A stretch of 7,826 bases of DNA from SAR202 cluster bacterium (GCA_009392095.1 VFHF01000226.1:1-7826); one strand, 5' to 3'; positions 1 to 6,521 are shown, counted from the stretch's first letter. Program-made: numbers and translations. Notes: generated by a model from the letters alone, not told the origin.

Positions 1-1
1 T

Positions 2-181
2 CCCACCGATGCGGTGAACAAATTCAGCGCCATGGGCGCCGATGTCAAAGAAGCCGTGGAGCCCTTTGTCGGCAACAAGGTTTTCGCCTACAATCGGGAT
101 AGTGATCGCAGGGACCATTGGATAAAGCACCGGTCCCTGCAGAATCACTGGAGAAACACACCATCGAAGAGAGCCGCTTAA
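2..181 (+). CDS. 3' end of an unrecognised gene (partial)
   Basis: An open frame enters from the left edge and stops at TAA 179-181. Its first 40 or so residues (PTDAVNKFSAMGADVKEAVE, then a segment containing FVGNKVFAYNRD) have the composition of a real protein. The last 20 are rich in Arg, Trp and His and overlap the start of larB by 64 bases, so the natural end may have been altered or the overlap may be genuine. I do not recognise the family, and the fragment has no diagnostic motif. If real, it lies in the same direction as larB and is probably co-transcribed with it. Confidence 0.35.
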   Translation, partial: PTDAVNKFSAMGADVKEAVEPFVGNKVFAYNRDSDRRDHWIKHRSLQNHWRNTPSKRAA

Positions 182-957
182 GGGAGTTCCTGGTCCAGTT
201 CAAGGACAATGGTATGACCGTGGATACGGCCATGGACCAGTTGCGCGACCTGCCGTACCAGGACATTGGCTTCGCTAAGTTGGACCACCACCGCGCCCTA
301 CGGACCGGCTGGCCGGAGGTGGTCTTCGGCAAGGGCAAGACGCCGGAGCAGATAGCCCAGATCGTTAACGCCATGAAGGGCCGCGGCCACCCGGTCTTGG
401 TCACGAAATCGGGCCAAGAAGCCTACCAAGCGGTGCTTCAGGACACTCCGGAAGCAGAGTTCCATGAACTGTCCAACGCTATAGTCGTCCCCACGCCTCA
501 GATCACGCCCCTAAAAGTGGGCATCACCGTGGTGACCGCCGGCACCGCCGACCTGCCGGTGGCCGAGGAAGCGGTTTTGACGGCTACCATCATGGGAAAT
601 GATGTTACGTTGGTCAGCGACGTTGGCGTAGCCGGTCTCCACCGGCTGCTGGACCAGGTGCCTACGCTTCAGAAAGCGCGGGTGCTGGTGGTGGTGGCAG
701 GCATGGATGCGGCCCTGGTAGGAGTGGTCTCGGGCCTGGTATCGGTCCCGGTGATCGCGGTGCCAACCAGCACCGGCTACGGCGCCAGCTTCAACGGCCT
801 GGCCCCATTACTGAGCATGCTGAATAGCTGCGCACCGGGCGTGTCGGTGGTCAACATCGACAACGGCTTCGGCGCCGGCCACCAAGCAGCCCTCATCAAC
901 TACGCCAGCACGGCCGGTGCTGATACCTCCGGCGGCGAGGATGCCCTTAGTTCATGA
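118..957 (+). CDS. larB: Nickel-pincer cofactor biosynthesis protein LarB
   Basis: LarB carboxylates nicotinic acid adenine dinucleotide at pyridinium C5 and hydrolyses the phosphoanhydride. The product, pyridinium-3,5-biscarboxylic acid mononucleotide, is the first intermediate of the nickel-pincer nucleotide used by lactate racemase (LarA) and relatives. It is a cytosolic PurE-related enzyme. The 279 residues show the family N-terminal region (LPYQDIGFAKLDHHRALRTG, 45-64; PEVVFG, 66-71) and then the PurE-like core: AGTADLPVAEEA (141-152), VVVAGMDAALVGVVSGL (191-207), PTSTGYGASF (216-225) and NSCAPG (236-241). Cys238 matches the cysteine reported to form the cysteinyl-pyridine intermediate in LarB. 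The start is TTG 118 behind a close AGGGA (110-114); there is no ATG or GTG before the conserved region, and an in-frame TGA lies at 103. The protein is slightly longer than usual (about 250 residues), with a short extra N-terminus and a Gly/Ser/Asp-rich tail. No larC or larE is in view. Confidence 0.95.
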   Translation: MDKAPVPAESLEKHTIEESRLREFLVQFKDNGMTVDTAMDQLRDLPYQDIGFAKLDHHRALRTGWPEVVFGKGKTPEQIAQIVNAMKGRGHPVLVTKSGQEAYQAVLQDTPEAEFHELSNAIVVPTPQITPLKVGITVVTAGTADLPVAEEAVLTATIMGNDVTLVSDVGVAGLHRLLDQVPTLQKARVLVVVAGMDAALVGVVSGLVSVPVIAVPTSTGYGASFNGLAPLLSMLNSCAPGVSVVNIDNGFGAGHQAALINYASTAGADTSGGEDALSS

Positions 958-979
958 GCCTGGTTTTTCACGAGTCGAG

Positions 980-988
980 TGTTAGACT
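980..988 (+). promoter_or_regulatory. Possible extended -10 element
   Basis: TGT-TAGACT has the TGN plus TANNNT form of an extended -10. It ends six bases before a GTG that opens a 32-residue frame, the spacing expected of a leaderless transcript. No convincing -35 is visible 16-18 bases upstream. Similar elements (TGC-TAAACT, TGC-TAGTCT) lie ahead of two other genes in this window. Confidence 0.3.
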
Positions 989-994
989 GCTTCT

Positions 995-1093
995 GTGAAC
1001 GCGCGATGGGGCTGCATGATTCTATCTTTTTTCCTGGCGGCCTTGGTTATTCTGACGCTGATTTCAACTCGTGTCTCAGGGACGCCATTTTAG
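995..1093 (+). CDS. Possible 32-residue single-span membrane peptide
   Basis: A GTG-initiated frame codes for 32 residues: a short head with one Arg (VNARWGC), one strongly hydrophobic stretch (residues 8-24, containing MILSFFLAALVILTLI), then a short polar tail ending at TAG 1091-1093. This looks like one transmembrane helix. It lies in the 171-base gap between the convergent larB and yraN genes. There is no Shine-Dalgarno, but a -10-like TAGACT ends six bases before the GTG, which would suit leaderless expression. It could equally be the remnant 5' end of a lost membrane or lipoprotein gene, or chance. Function unknown. Confidence 0.3.
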   Translation: MNARWGCMILSFFLAALVILTLISTRVSGTPF

Positions 1094-1128
1094 CCGTAAG
1101 CATCTGCCCAACCTGATTACCCTAATTC

Positions 1129-1480
1129 CTACACCTCATTCTCCAGGTGCTCCAATCTCAGCAGTTTTCCTTGATCACCCAGGCTGATGCTAACCATGTC
1201 TGCCCGCCTTAGGGCTTGCTCCAGGCTATTCTTCTGAAGGTAGTCTTGGGCGGTGGCGATCAAGCGTTTGAACTTGGTGGCAGTGACTGATTGTTCAGGG
1301 GTGCCAAAAACCGCGCCACGACGGGTCTTGACCTCGACGAAGACCATTTCTTCACCCAACTGTGCAATTATATCGACCTCGCCCCAGCGGCTGCGGTAGT
1401 TGGTGGCAGCTCTTGCCTCCTAGGTACCGGAAGGCATGTTCTTATCCCCATTTGCCCAATCGGCCTTGAGGCGTGGTCAA
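1129..1480 (-). pseudogene. yraN: yraN (UPF0102 family endonuclease-like), disrupted near the 5' end
   Basis: YraN/UPF0102 proteins are small (about 120 residues) and have a PD-(D/E)XK nuclease-type fold; their role is poorly defined. The conserved core is in one frame: NYRSRWGEVDIIA, MVFVEVKTRR and FGTPEQSVTATKFKRL, with C-terminal RADMVSISL and LRLEHLEN. That frame is closed upstream by TAG at 1420-1422. The expected N-terminus lies in another frame: LTTPQGRLGKWG, then TAA (1442-1444) where the family usually has Glu, then EHAFRYL. Its TTG start (1480-1478) overlaps the rnhB stop as TTGA, the usual translational coupling. Joining the frames needs a shift near 1405-1422, where about four residues found in the family are also missing. 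A product started at TTG 1359 would retain EVK but lose the GEVD aspartate and the N-terminal motif, so it is probably inactive. Sequencing error is less likely because two separate lesions are needed. Confidence 0.85.
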
Positions 1481-2121
1481 GTCCGGCTTTCCGCCGGGAA
1501 GAACATGCTGGCCTGAGCCACGGGCGCGAAAGAACGGCGGTGGATCGGGCAGGGGCCGAGTTCGTTCAGCCGCTCGAAGTGGGCTTTGGTGGGATAACCC
1601 TTGTGTCTGGCGAAGTAGTAGCCAGGGTAGGTCTCCTCCGCCTCCACCATCAGCCGGTCCCGGGTGACCTTGGCGATATTGGATGCAGCGGCGATGGAGT
1701 AGCTGCGGCTGTCGCCCTTGACGATGGTGTCGTAGGTGTAGGGGCACTCCCGGACGTGGATGAAGTCCAACAGTAGATGTCCAGGCTGCAATGCAAGTTG
1801 GCCCACAGCCCGCAGCATGGCCGCCAGGGCTGCCCGGCCGATGCCCATGACGTCTATATCCTCGGGGCTGACCATTCCAACGCCGACGGCCAGCGCGTGT
1901 TCATGGACCGCTTGGGCGGCGTGTTCCCGCCGGGCTTGGGTCAATTTTTTTGAATCGTCGAGAGATTGGAGCCAGAGCTCGTCGCCGGTCAGGTCAGGGG
2001 GTAGGATCACGGCTGCTGCGACCACCGGGCCGGCCAAGGGGCCGCGGCCTGCTTCATCAACGCCGGCCACAAACTGAACACCGCTATTAAGGATTCCAGA
2101 TTCCAGGGAAAGGTCCGGCAT
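1477..2121 (-). CDS. rnhB: Ribonuclease HII
   Basis: RNase HII cuts RNA in RNA/DNA hybrids and incises at single ribonucleotides in DNA, starting ribonucleotide excision repair in the cytosol. At 214 residues it is of normal length. Visible family motifs are GVDEAGRGPLAGPV (20-33; metal ligands Asp22 and Glu23), DDSKKL (55-60), LLLD (116-119; Asp119 is the likely third acidic ligand), KGDSRSYSIAAASNIAKVTR (135-154) and the C-terminal YFARHKGYPTKAHFERL followed by GPCPIHRRSF. The ATG at 2121 has GAGG six bases upstream (2128-2131). It lies 20 bases after mnmA, and its TGA overlaps the ancestral yraN start. This is therefore the middle gene of an mnmA-rnhB-yraN operon, a common rnhB-yraN pairing. 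Nothing is missing. Confidence 0.97.
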   Translation of the reverse strand: MPDLSLESGILNSGVQFVAGVDEAGRGPLAGPVVAAAVILPPDLTGDELWLQSLDDSKKLTQARREHAAQAVHEHALAVGVGMVSPEDIDVMGIGRAALAAMLRAVGQLALQPGHLLLDFIHVRECPYTYDTIVKGDSRSYSIAAASNIAKVTRDRLMVEAEETYPGYYFARHKGYPTKAHFERLNELGPCPIHRRSFAPVAQASMFFPAESRT

Positions 2122-2141
2122 CGGCCACCTCGCAGATCATG

Positions 2142-3239
2142 CTAAGCAGTTGCCGTGGGCTGGTCCTCTGGAACGCCAGGCTCTATCGTCCCACCGCCCA
2201 AAAGCACATCACCCCGATAGAATACCGCAGCTTGTCCCGGAGTTACCGACCTCTGAGGCCGTGTAAACCGGACTATAGCGCCGTCGCCGTGCGGGTGGAG
2301 CACCGCCGGGGCCTCGTGCGACTTGTAACGAATCTTAACGTTGACGTCCACCGGCCCTTGGGGCGGATTCCCCAACGGGTAATTCACGGCTGAAACGAAC
2401 ATATCGTCCTGCATCAAGGCCTCTTCGGGCCCAACGACCACCCGGTGCGTCTCCGGCTCGATCTGCAACACGAACCGTGGCGCCCCACCGGAGATTCCCA
2501 GACCACGCCTTTGTCCGATGGTGAAGTACTCGATGCCCTCGTGCCGGCCCACAACGGTGCCATCCTGTTCTACGATGTCGCCTGGGACGGTGGTCAGCCG
2601 CTTCTTGAGGAAGGACTTGTAATCGCCCGAGGGAATGAAACAGATGTCTTGGCTGTCAGGCTTGGCGGCATTCAACAATTGGGCGTCTTCAGCTATCTGG
2701 CGAATCTCAGACTTGGGGTATGCGCCCACGGGCATCAACGTCCGTTCAAGCTGTTCCTGACCCATGCCGAACAGCACGTAAGACTGGTCCTTGGATAGAT
2801 CAACGGCCTTCTTCAGAACAACCCCGTCGGTACCGCGTTCGATCCGGGCGTAGTGGCCCGTGGCGACGTAGTCGGCCTCCAACACGGCGGCCCGTTCCAT
2901 CAGGTGGCTGAACTTGATCTTGTCATTGCAGGCGATGCAGGGGTGGGGCGTCCGGCCCAGTTGGTACTCGGCGGTGAAGTAATCAACCACCTGCGACTGG
3001 AACTCCCGCTGGGTGTTCAGAACGTAGTGAGGAATTCCCAGACGGCGACAGACGGACCTGGCGTCTTCAACATCGTCCAGAGTGCAGCAACCCTGGTAAT
3101 TTTGCGGAAGGTCCTTTCCGTCTAGGTTGTAGAGCTTCATGGTGACGCCCACGACGTCGTAACCCTGCTGCTGCAACAGCAGAGCGGCAACAGCGGAGTC
3201 CACTCCTCCGCTCATGGCCACGACCACTTTTTCCGTCAT
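2142..3239 (-). CDS. mnmA: tRNA-specific 2-thiouridylase MnmA
   Basis: MnmA (TrmU) uses ATP and a relayed persulfide to place sulfur at C2 of the wobble uridine in Lys, Glu and Gln tRNAs; it is cytosolic. The 365 residues are a normal length. The N-terminal PP-loop SGGVDS (10-15) binds ATP. GCCTLDDVEDARSVC (50-64) is a Cys-rich variant of the block following the PP-loop domain. The catalytic cysteine is in CIACNDKIKF (Cys104) and its persulfide partner in DSQDICFIP (Cys200). ATGHYAR (126-132), SKDQSYVLF (149-157) and GQRRGLGI (242-249) are also typical, and a C-terminal beta-barrel domain follows. The ATG at 3239 has GGAG nine bases upstream. It is the first gene of the minus-strand operon and is served by the promoter at 3272-3300. 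The gene appears intact. Confidence 0.98.
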   Translation of the reverse strand: MTEKVVVAMSGGVDSAVAALLLQQQGYDVVGVTMKLYNLDGKDLPQNYQGCCTLDDVEDARSVCRRLGIPHYVLNTQREFQSQVVDYFTAEYQLGRTPHPCIACNDKIKFSHLMERAAVLEADYVATGHYARIERGTDGVVLKKAVDLSKDQSYVLFGMGQEQLERTLMPVGAYPKSEIRQIAEDAQLLNAAKPDSQDICFIPSGDYKSFLKKRLTTVPGDIVEQDGTVVGRHEGIEYFTIGQRRGLGISGGAPRFVLQIEPETHRVVVGPEEALMQDDMFVSAVNYPLGNPPQGPVDVNVKIRYKSHEAPAVLHPHGDGAIVRFTRPQRSVTPGQAAVFYRGDVLLGGGTIEPGVPEDQPTATA

Positions 3240-3271
3240 TCCTTAAAGCTCCGCTACGACCTCTTGTGTCC

Positions 3272-3300
3272 AGACTAGCACAGGGTATAACAGCATTCAA
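3272..3300 (-). promoter_or_regulatory. Sigma-70-type promoter for mnmA-rnhB-yraN
   Basis: Read on the minus strand, TTGAAT (3300-3295) and TAGTCT (3277-3272) are separated by exactly 17 bases, and TG precedes the -10 by one base (TGC-TAGTCT). Transcription would start near 3265, giving a leader of about 25 bases before the mnmA ATG. It lies in the 166-base divergent gap shared with the zinc-ribbon/RDD gene. I see no clear operator or hairpin there. Confidence 0.6.
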
Positions 3301-3405
3301 TTACATTCGAAGTGGATGGCTCAACTTGGTCTGGGTGCATCCGAAATCTGCGATTCGTAGTAGTCTATATGCGGAGCGTTTACCTAAGGCGATTGGGAAA
3401 GACCG

Positions 3406-4227
3406 ATGGCGGGAAAAAATCTGGACGAAGTCTCTGAAAACCTGTTCTGCGGGAACTGCGGCACTGGCGTTATGCCCGGAGCAAACGCGTGCGGTCAATG
3501 TGGCGAAAAGATCGAGCAAACACACGACCTGCTGGAATTCAGGGACGGCTATCTACCTTACTGCCGGGCCTGTGGAGTGCCAGTGGCCAGAGAAGCAGCT
3601 CTCCACTGCAACCAATGCGGCGTCGCTCCTCTCTGCAGTGAGCATTTCTTCCCGTCTACCAGTTCCTGCACACTTTGCCCACCCGTTACGGCGGCGGAAG
3701 AACAGACGGGTAATGGACCATCCGACAGGCCTGATGGGCCATGGGCCAAGCCGGCTAGCACATTTCCTTGTCACCGATGCGGCGCCCGTCTCCGCCAGGG
3801 AGTGGGTTACTGCCCCAATTGCGGCGCGGGACACGAGGGCGCCAAAGCAAATACCAAGTACGCCAGCTTCATAACGCGCGCCTCCGCCGCCGTAGTCGAT
3901 GTTGTTGGCCCAATGATGGCAAGCGGAATCATCATCGCGCTGATCGATATCCCCGGCATTTTCCCACTGATATTCTTTAGCTACCATACGATCTTCACCT
4001 ATAAGCTTGGGCAGACCCCGGGCAAGATGATGCTTGGGCTGCAGGTCGTGGACGCCAACGACAACCGGCCTTCGTTGAAGCAGATCCTCCTACGTGAAGT
4101 GCTGGGCAAATTGATCGTATTCCTGGTCATGTTTATCGGCTTCATTTGGGTGCTTTGGGACCCAAAGAAACGCGGCTGGCACGACTACATCGGCGGCACC
4201 TACGTAATCAGAAGGGAGCGCCACTAA
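3406..4227 (+). CDS. Multi-zinc-ribbon RDD-domain membrane protein
   Basis: The 273 residues split into a soluble Cys-rich N-terminal half and an RDD membrane domain. Zinc-ligand sets are: C15/C18 with C29/C32 (CGNCG, CGQCG); C53/C56 with C68/C71; C77/H80 with C88/C91; and, after a Pro/Gly linker (about 92-119), C122/C125 with C136/C139. The RDD domain starts at YASFITRASAAVVD (152-165, Arg158 and Asp165). It has hydrophobic spans at about 161-180, 184-199 and 236-251, the block GQTPGKMMLGLQVVD (202-216), and ends with WDPKKRGWHDYIGGTYVI (251-268). RDD proteins are poorly characterised membrane proteins, some linked to transport or stress. Zinc ribbons on such proteins usually suggest protein contacts or metal sensing, so function here is inference. 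The ATG is preceded by only a weak GGGAAAG. It is divergent from mnmA and probably transcribed alone. Confidence 0.88.
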   Translation: MAGKNLDEVSENLFCGNCGTGVMPGANACGQCGEKIEQTHDLLEFRDGYLPYCRACGVPVAREAALHCNQCGVAPLCSEHFFPSTSSCTLCPPVTAAEEQTGNGPSDRPDGPWAKPASTFPCHRCGARLRQGVGYCPNCGAGHEGAKANTKYASFITRASAAVVDVVGPMMASGIIIALIDIPGIFPLIFFSYHTIFTYKLGQTPGKMMLGLQVVDANDNRPSLKQILLREVLGKLIVFLVMFIGFIWVLWDPKKRGWHDYIGGTYVIRRERH

Positions 4228-4267
4228 CTTCCGGAGATACCTTCCTGATGCCTCCTGCCCATCTGTC

Positions 4268-4276
4268 TGCTAAACT
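4268..4276 (+). promoter_or_regulatory. Possible extended -10 for the LLM oxidoreductase gene
   Basis: TGC-TAAACT lies 44 bases before the ATG at 4321, in the 93-base gap after the RDD gene. It has the TGN-TANNCT form seen at 980-988 and on the minus strand at 3272-3280. No good -35 is found at 16-18 bases, so recognition would depend on the extended -10. Confidence 0.35.
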
Positions 4277-4309
4277 GGCCCCAACCGTTATCCAGGCACG
4301 ACAGTAGGT

Positions 4310-4314
4310 GGAGG
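4310..4314 (+). promoter_or_regulatory. Ribosome binding site that decides the start at 4321
   Basis: GGAGG ends six bases before ATG 4321 but only three before the adjacent in-frame TTG 4318. The ATG is therefore the better start, and the protein begins MAITFGTSLP. Confidence 0.7.
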
Positions 4315-4320
4315 ACCTTG

Positions 4321-5271
4321 ATGGCAATCACATTTGGCACCTCATTGCCCAGCCGCGGCGAGATGGCCGGCCCGGAACAACTCCGCAGCGTGGCCCAACG
4401 AGCCGAAGACCTGGGCTACGACCACGTATGGGTCAGCGACCACATCGTACTGCCCAAGAAAGTCGACTCCTTCTACCCCTATGCCGCCGACGGCGTGGCC
4501 ACCTTCCGGCCGAACGAACCCTACTACGAGCCGTTGGCCGCGCTGAATTTCATCGCGGGCTGCACCCAGAGAATACGTTTGGGGACCCACGTGCTGATCA
4601 TCCCCTACCGCAACCCTGTGCTAACGGCCAAGATTTTGTCCACGCTGGACGTGCTTTCCGGCGGCCGGGTGATCCTGGGCGCGGGCGTAGGCTGGATGGA
4701 AGAGGAATTCCAGGCCATGGGTCTAGACACCTACAAGGAACGCGGGGCGGTCACCGACGAGTACCTGCAGCTCTACAAAGAGCTATGGACCAAGGAGAAC
4801 CCGTCGTTCCAGGGCAAGTACTATCAGATATCAGATAGCGGATTTGAGCCCAAGCCAGTCCAGAAGCCCCATCCACCCATTTGGATCGGCGGACACACGG
4901 GCCCGGCCATCCGAAGGGCCGCCAAATACGGCGACGGGTGGATGCCCATCGGACTCCGTCCTCCAGCTATCCTCGACCCGGAGGAACTGGGCGGCAAGAT
5001 AGCGAGGCTGCGTAAACTGACTGTGGAAGCCGGGCGGCCCGAGGACGCGGTGTCGCTGACCTTCAGCACCGGCGTGTTTTTTGACGATTCATCCGGCAGC
5101 TCCCGGGAGATGATGCACGGGCGCCCAGAGCAGATAGCCGCCGACCTCCGTCAGTATCAGGACCTGGGCGTCTCCAACTTCATCATCGGGCTTCAGGGCA
5201 GCACCGTGCCGGAACTACAGGAAAACATGGAACGGTTCTCCAGAGAGGTCATGACCCTGATCCCGGATTAG
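4321..5271 (+). CDS. LLM-class flavin-dependent oxidoreductase (luciferase-like, probably F420-dependent)
   Basis: This 316-residue TIM-barrel protein belongs to the bacterial luciferase-like superfamily, whose members use F420 or FMN to oxidise or reduce small organic substrates in the cytosol. Diagnostic segments are AEDLGYDHVWVSDHI (28-42), RIRLGTHVLIIPYRNP followed by the LDVLSGGRVILGAGVGW block, EEEFQAMG, ERG with TDEYLQLYKELW, and PHPPIWIGG with RRAAKYGDGWMP. The family's usual C-terminal region (Gly-Val-x-x-Phe-Ile, here GVSNFIIGL) is present, so the gene looks complete. The overall pattern resembles the F420-dependent subfamilies (TIGR03619-like) more than the alkanesulfonate monooxygenases. 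The exact cofactor and substrate cannot be read from sequence. It is probably a single transcription unit, convergent with the GYD gene 18 bases downstream. Confidence 0.94.
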   Translation: MAITFGTSLPSRGEMAGPEQLRSVAQRAEDLGYDHVWVSDHIVLPKKVDSFYPYAADGVATFRPNEPYYEPLAALNFIAGCTQRIRLGTHVLIIPYRNPVLTAKILSTLDVLSGGRVILGAGVGWMEEEFQAMGLDTYKERGAVTDEYLQLYKELWTKENPSFQGKYYQISDSGFEPKPVQKPHPPIWIGGHTGPAIRRAAKYGDGWMPIGLRPPAILDPEELGGKIARLRKLTVEAGRPEDAVSLTFSTGVFFDDSSGSSREMMHGRPEQIAADLRQYQDLGVSNFIIGLQGSTVPELQENMERFSREVMTLIPD

Positions 5272-5289
5272 GCGGAGCAAATTCGGTTT

Positions 5290-5574
5290 CTATTGCCCCT
5301 GTGCGTGATAGGTCATATCCCTGGCTTTCTGGGCTGCCGCAAAGCCGTCTGCAATCGGAATCAATACCGTTATCTTAGCGTTGGTTATTGAACCTGTGTT
5401 GGCAACAGTCATCACGAGACTTGCCGCAGTAGTGTTGTCGGGAAACTCGAACACGCCCACAAAATCGTAGTCGCCAAAGCAATAGCCGAAGGTTATTATC
5501 TGGCCGCCAACACTTTCGACCAAGTCCTTGATCACGCCCGAACGGTCTTCAGGACTAGACACCAAGTCGGACAA
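5290..5574 (-). CDS. GYD-domain protein, true start apparently lost
   Basis: GYD proteins are small alpha/beta (ferredoxin-like) proteins of about 95-110 residues with no firmly known activity. The segment FGYCFGDYDFVGVFEFPDNT contains the family's Gly-[Glu/Asp]-Tyr-Asp-Phe signature, and ASLVMTVANTGSITNAKITV matches the next conserved strand and helix. The longest frame with an accepted start begins at TTG 5574 (94 residues). The same frame runs on upstream without a stop to 5616 and encodes PKYLIKGSYTHQG, which matches the usual first strand after Met. At the expected ATG there is AGG (5616-5614), preceded by an AGGA ribosome-site-like motif and a TAA. So the start codon has mutated, initiation is unusual (ATT 5601 or TTG 5574), or there is a base error. 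It lies 42 bases after the lyase gene and is probably its operon partner. Confidence 0.8.
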   Translation of the reverse strand: MSDLVSSPEDRSGVIKDLVESVGGQIITFGYCFGDYDFVGVFEFPDNTTAASLVMTVANTGSITNAKITVLIPIADGFAAAQKARDMTYHAQGQ

Positions 5575-5658
5575 TCCTTGATGGGTATAACTCCCCTTAA
5601 TTAGATATTTGGGCCTTTATCCTACACCGGACCATTTAGACGCTGTTATTGAATCCGC

Positions 5659-6513
5659 TTAAGCCACCGGCGCCTCGGTTACGCCGTATTTCTGCTCCAA
5701 CTCGTAGACTTCGTCCAGTCCCATCAGCCCAGCCACGTCCCAGCGGGTGCCGTAGCGATCTGGGTTCACCGCCCCGTCTTCCATCAACTCGGTGAACGAG
5801 TCCTTGAGTTGTTTATAGATCAGCCAGATGGTGCTGCCGCAGATCATGACCTTGTAGCCAAGGGCATCCATCTCTTTGGTGTTGGCCAGGTCTCCGTTGT
5901 ACATCCGGGGTAGGGTGGACATGTCTCGGGCGTAGTTCTCGATGTCCTCGCGGCTCTTGATGCCGTCCACGAACACCAGGTCCGCGCCGGCCTCGATGTA
6001 GGCGTGGGAGCGCTTGATGGTGTCTTCCCAGCCCGTGACAGCGTAGGCGTCGCAGCGGGCGATAACCACGAAATCCGGGTCGGTGCGCGCATCCAGAGCA
6101 GCCTTAATCTTCTGCACCGCTTCTTCTTGTGGGATGACCTGCTTGCCGGCGAAGAAGCCGCACTTCTTGGGGAACACCTGATCCTCGATATGCACGCCGG
6201 CCACGCCCGCTGCTTCGTACTCGCGAATGGTGCGCTGGACGTTCAGGGGGTTGCCATAGCCGGTGTCTGCGTCGCAGATGACGGGGATGTCCACCGCTCC
6301 GGCGATATATTTGGCGTTGGAGACCATTTCAGTCATGGTCAGCAGGCCAACGTCGGGAAACCCCCGCTCAGCGGAGGTGCCCGCCCCGGTCATGTAAACG
6401 GCCTGGAACCCCACCGACTCGGCAATCTTGGCATGGAATGCGTTAAGAACGAAGGGCGCAACGGTCAGGCTGTCGGAATTTATCATCTGGCGTAGCTTTG
6501 CGGTGGTCTTCAT
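5659..6513 (-). CDS. Isocitrate lyase/PEP-mutase family lyase (2-methylisocitrate lyase-like)
   Basis: A 284-residue TIM-barrel enzyme of the family that splits or forms C-C (or C-P) bonds in alpha-hydroxy or keto acids. It has GAGTSAERGFPD (43-54), DADTGYGNPLNVQRTIREYE (81-100; the acidic pair binds Mg2+), GVHIEDQVFPKKCGFFAGK (106-124) and ARTDPDFVVIARCDAYAVTG (142-161), all strongly like PrpB. The lyase cysteine in the KKCG motif is kept (Cys118), which argues for a lyase over a phosphonomutase. The next residue, normally His (KKCGH), is Phe, so the substrate may differ from methylisocitrate or isocitrate. The start is ATG 6513, with GAGGAG (6522-6527) eight bases upstream; a longer in-frame extension to 6600 overlaps the promoter and is unlikely. 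The protein lacks an extended C-terminal domain, as is usual for short family members. The GYD gene follows. Confidence 0.93.
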   Translation of the reverse strand: MKTTAKLRQMINSDSLTVAPFVLNAFHAKIAESVGFQAVYMTGAGTSAERGFPDVGLLTMTEMVSNAKYIAGAVDIPVICDADTGYGNPLNVQRTIREYEAAGVAGVHIEDQVFPKKCGFFAGKQVIPQEEAVQKIKAALDARTDPDFVVIARCDAYAVTGWEDTIKRSHAYIEAGADLVFVDGIKSREDIENYARDMSTLPRMYNGDLANTKEMDALGYKVMICGSTIWLIYKQLKDSFTELMEDGAVNPDRYGTRWDVAGLMGLDEVYELEQKYGVTEAPVA

Positions 6514-6521
6514 AACCTGGT

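Noticed and set aside
1291..1776. 161-residue + strand open frame across rnhB and yraN
   Set aside because: It is the antisense shadow of rnhB, whose motifs are unmistakable.
3361..3366. TAGTCT as a -10 for the zinc-ribbon/RDD gene
   Set aside because: There is no TG extension and no -35 at 16-18 bases; the support is too weak to list.
3553..3987. 144-residue minus-strand open frame
   Set aside because: It is antisense to the zinc-ribbon/RDD gene, whose Cys pattern and RDD motifs are clear.
5272..5289. Terminator between the convergent LLM and GYD genes
   Set aside because: The 18-base gap has no stem-loop or T-run.
6004..6495. 163-residue + strand open frame
   Set aside because: It is antisense to the lyase gene, with no start signal and no family resemblance.
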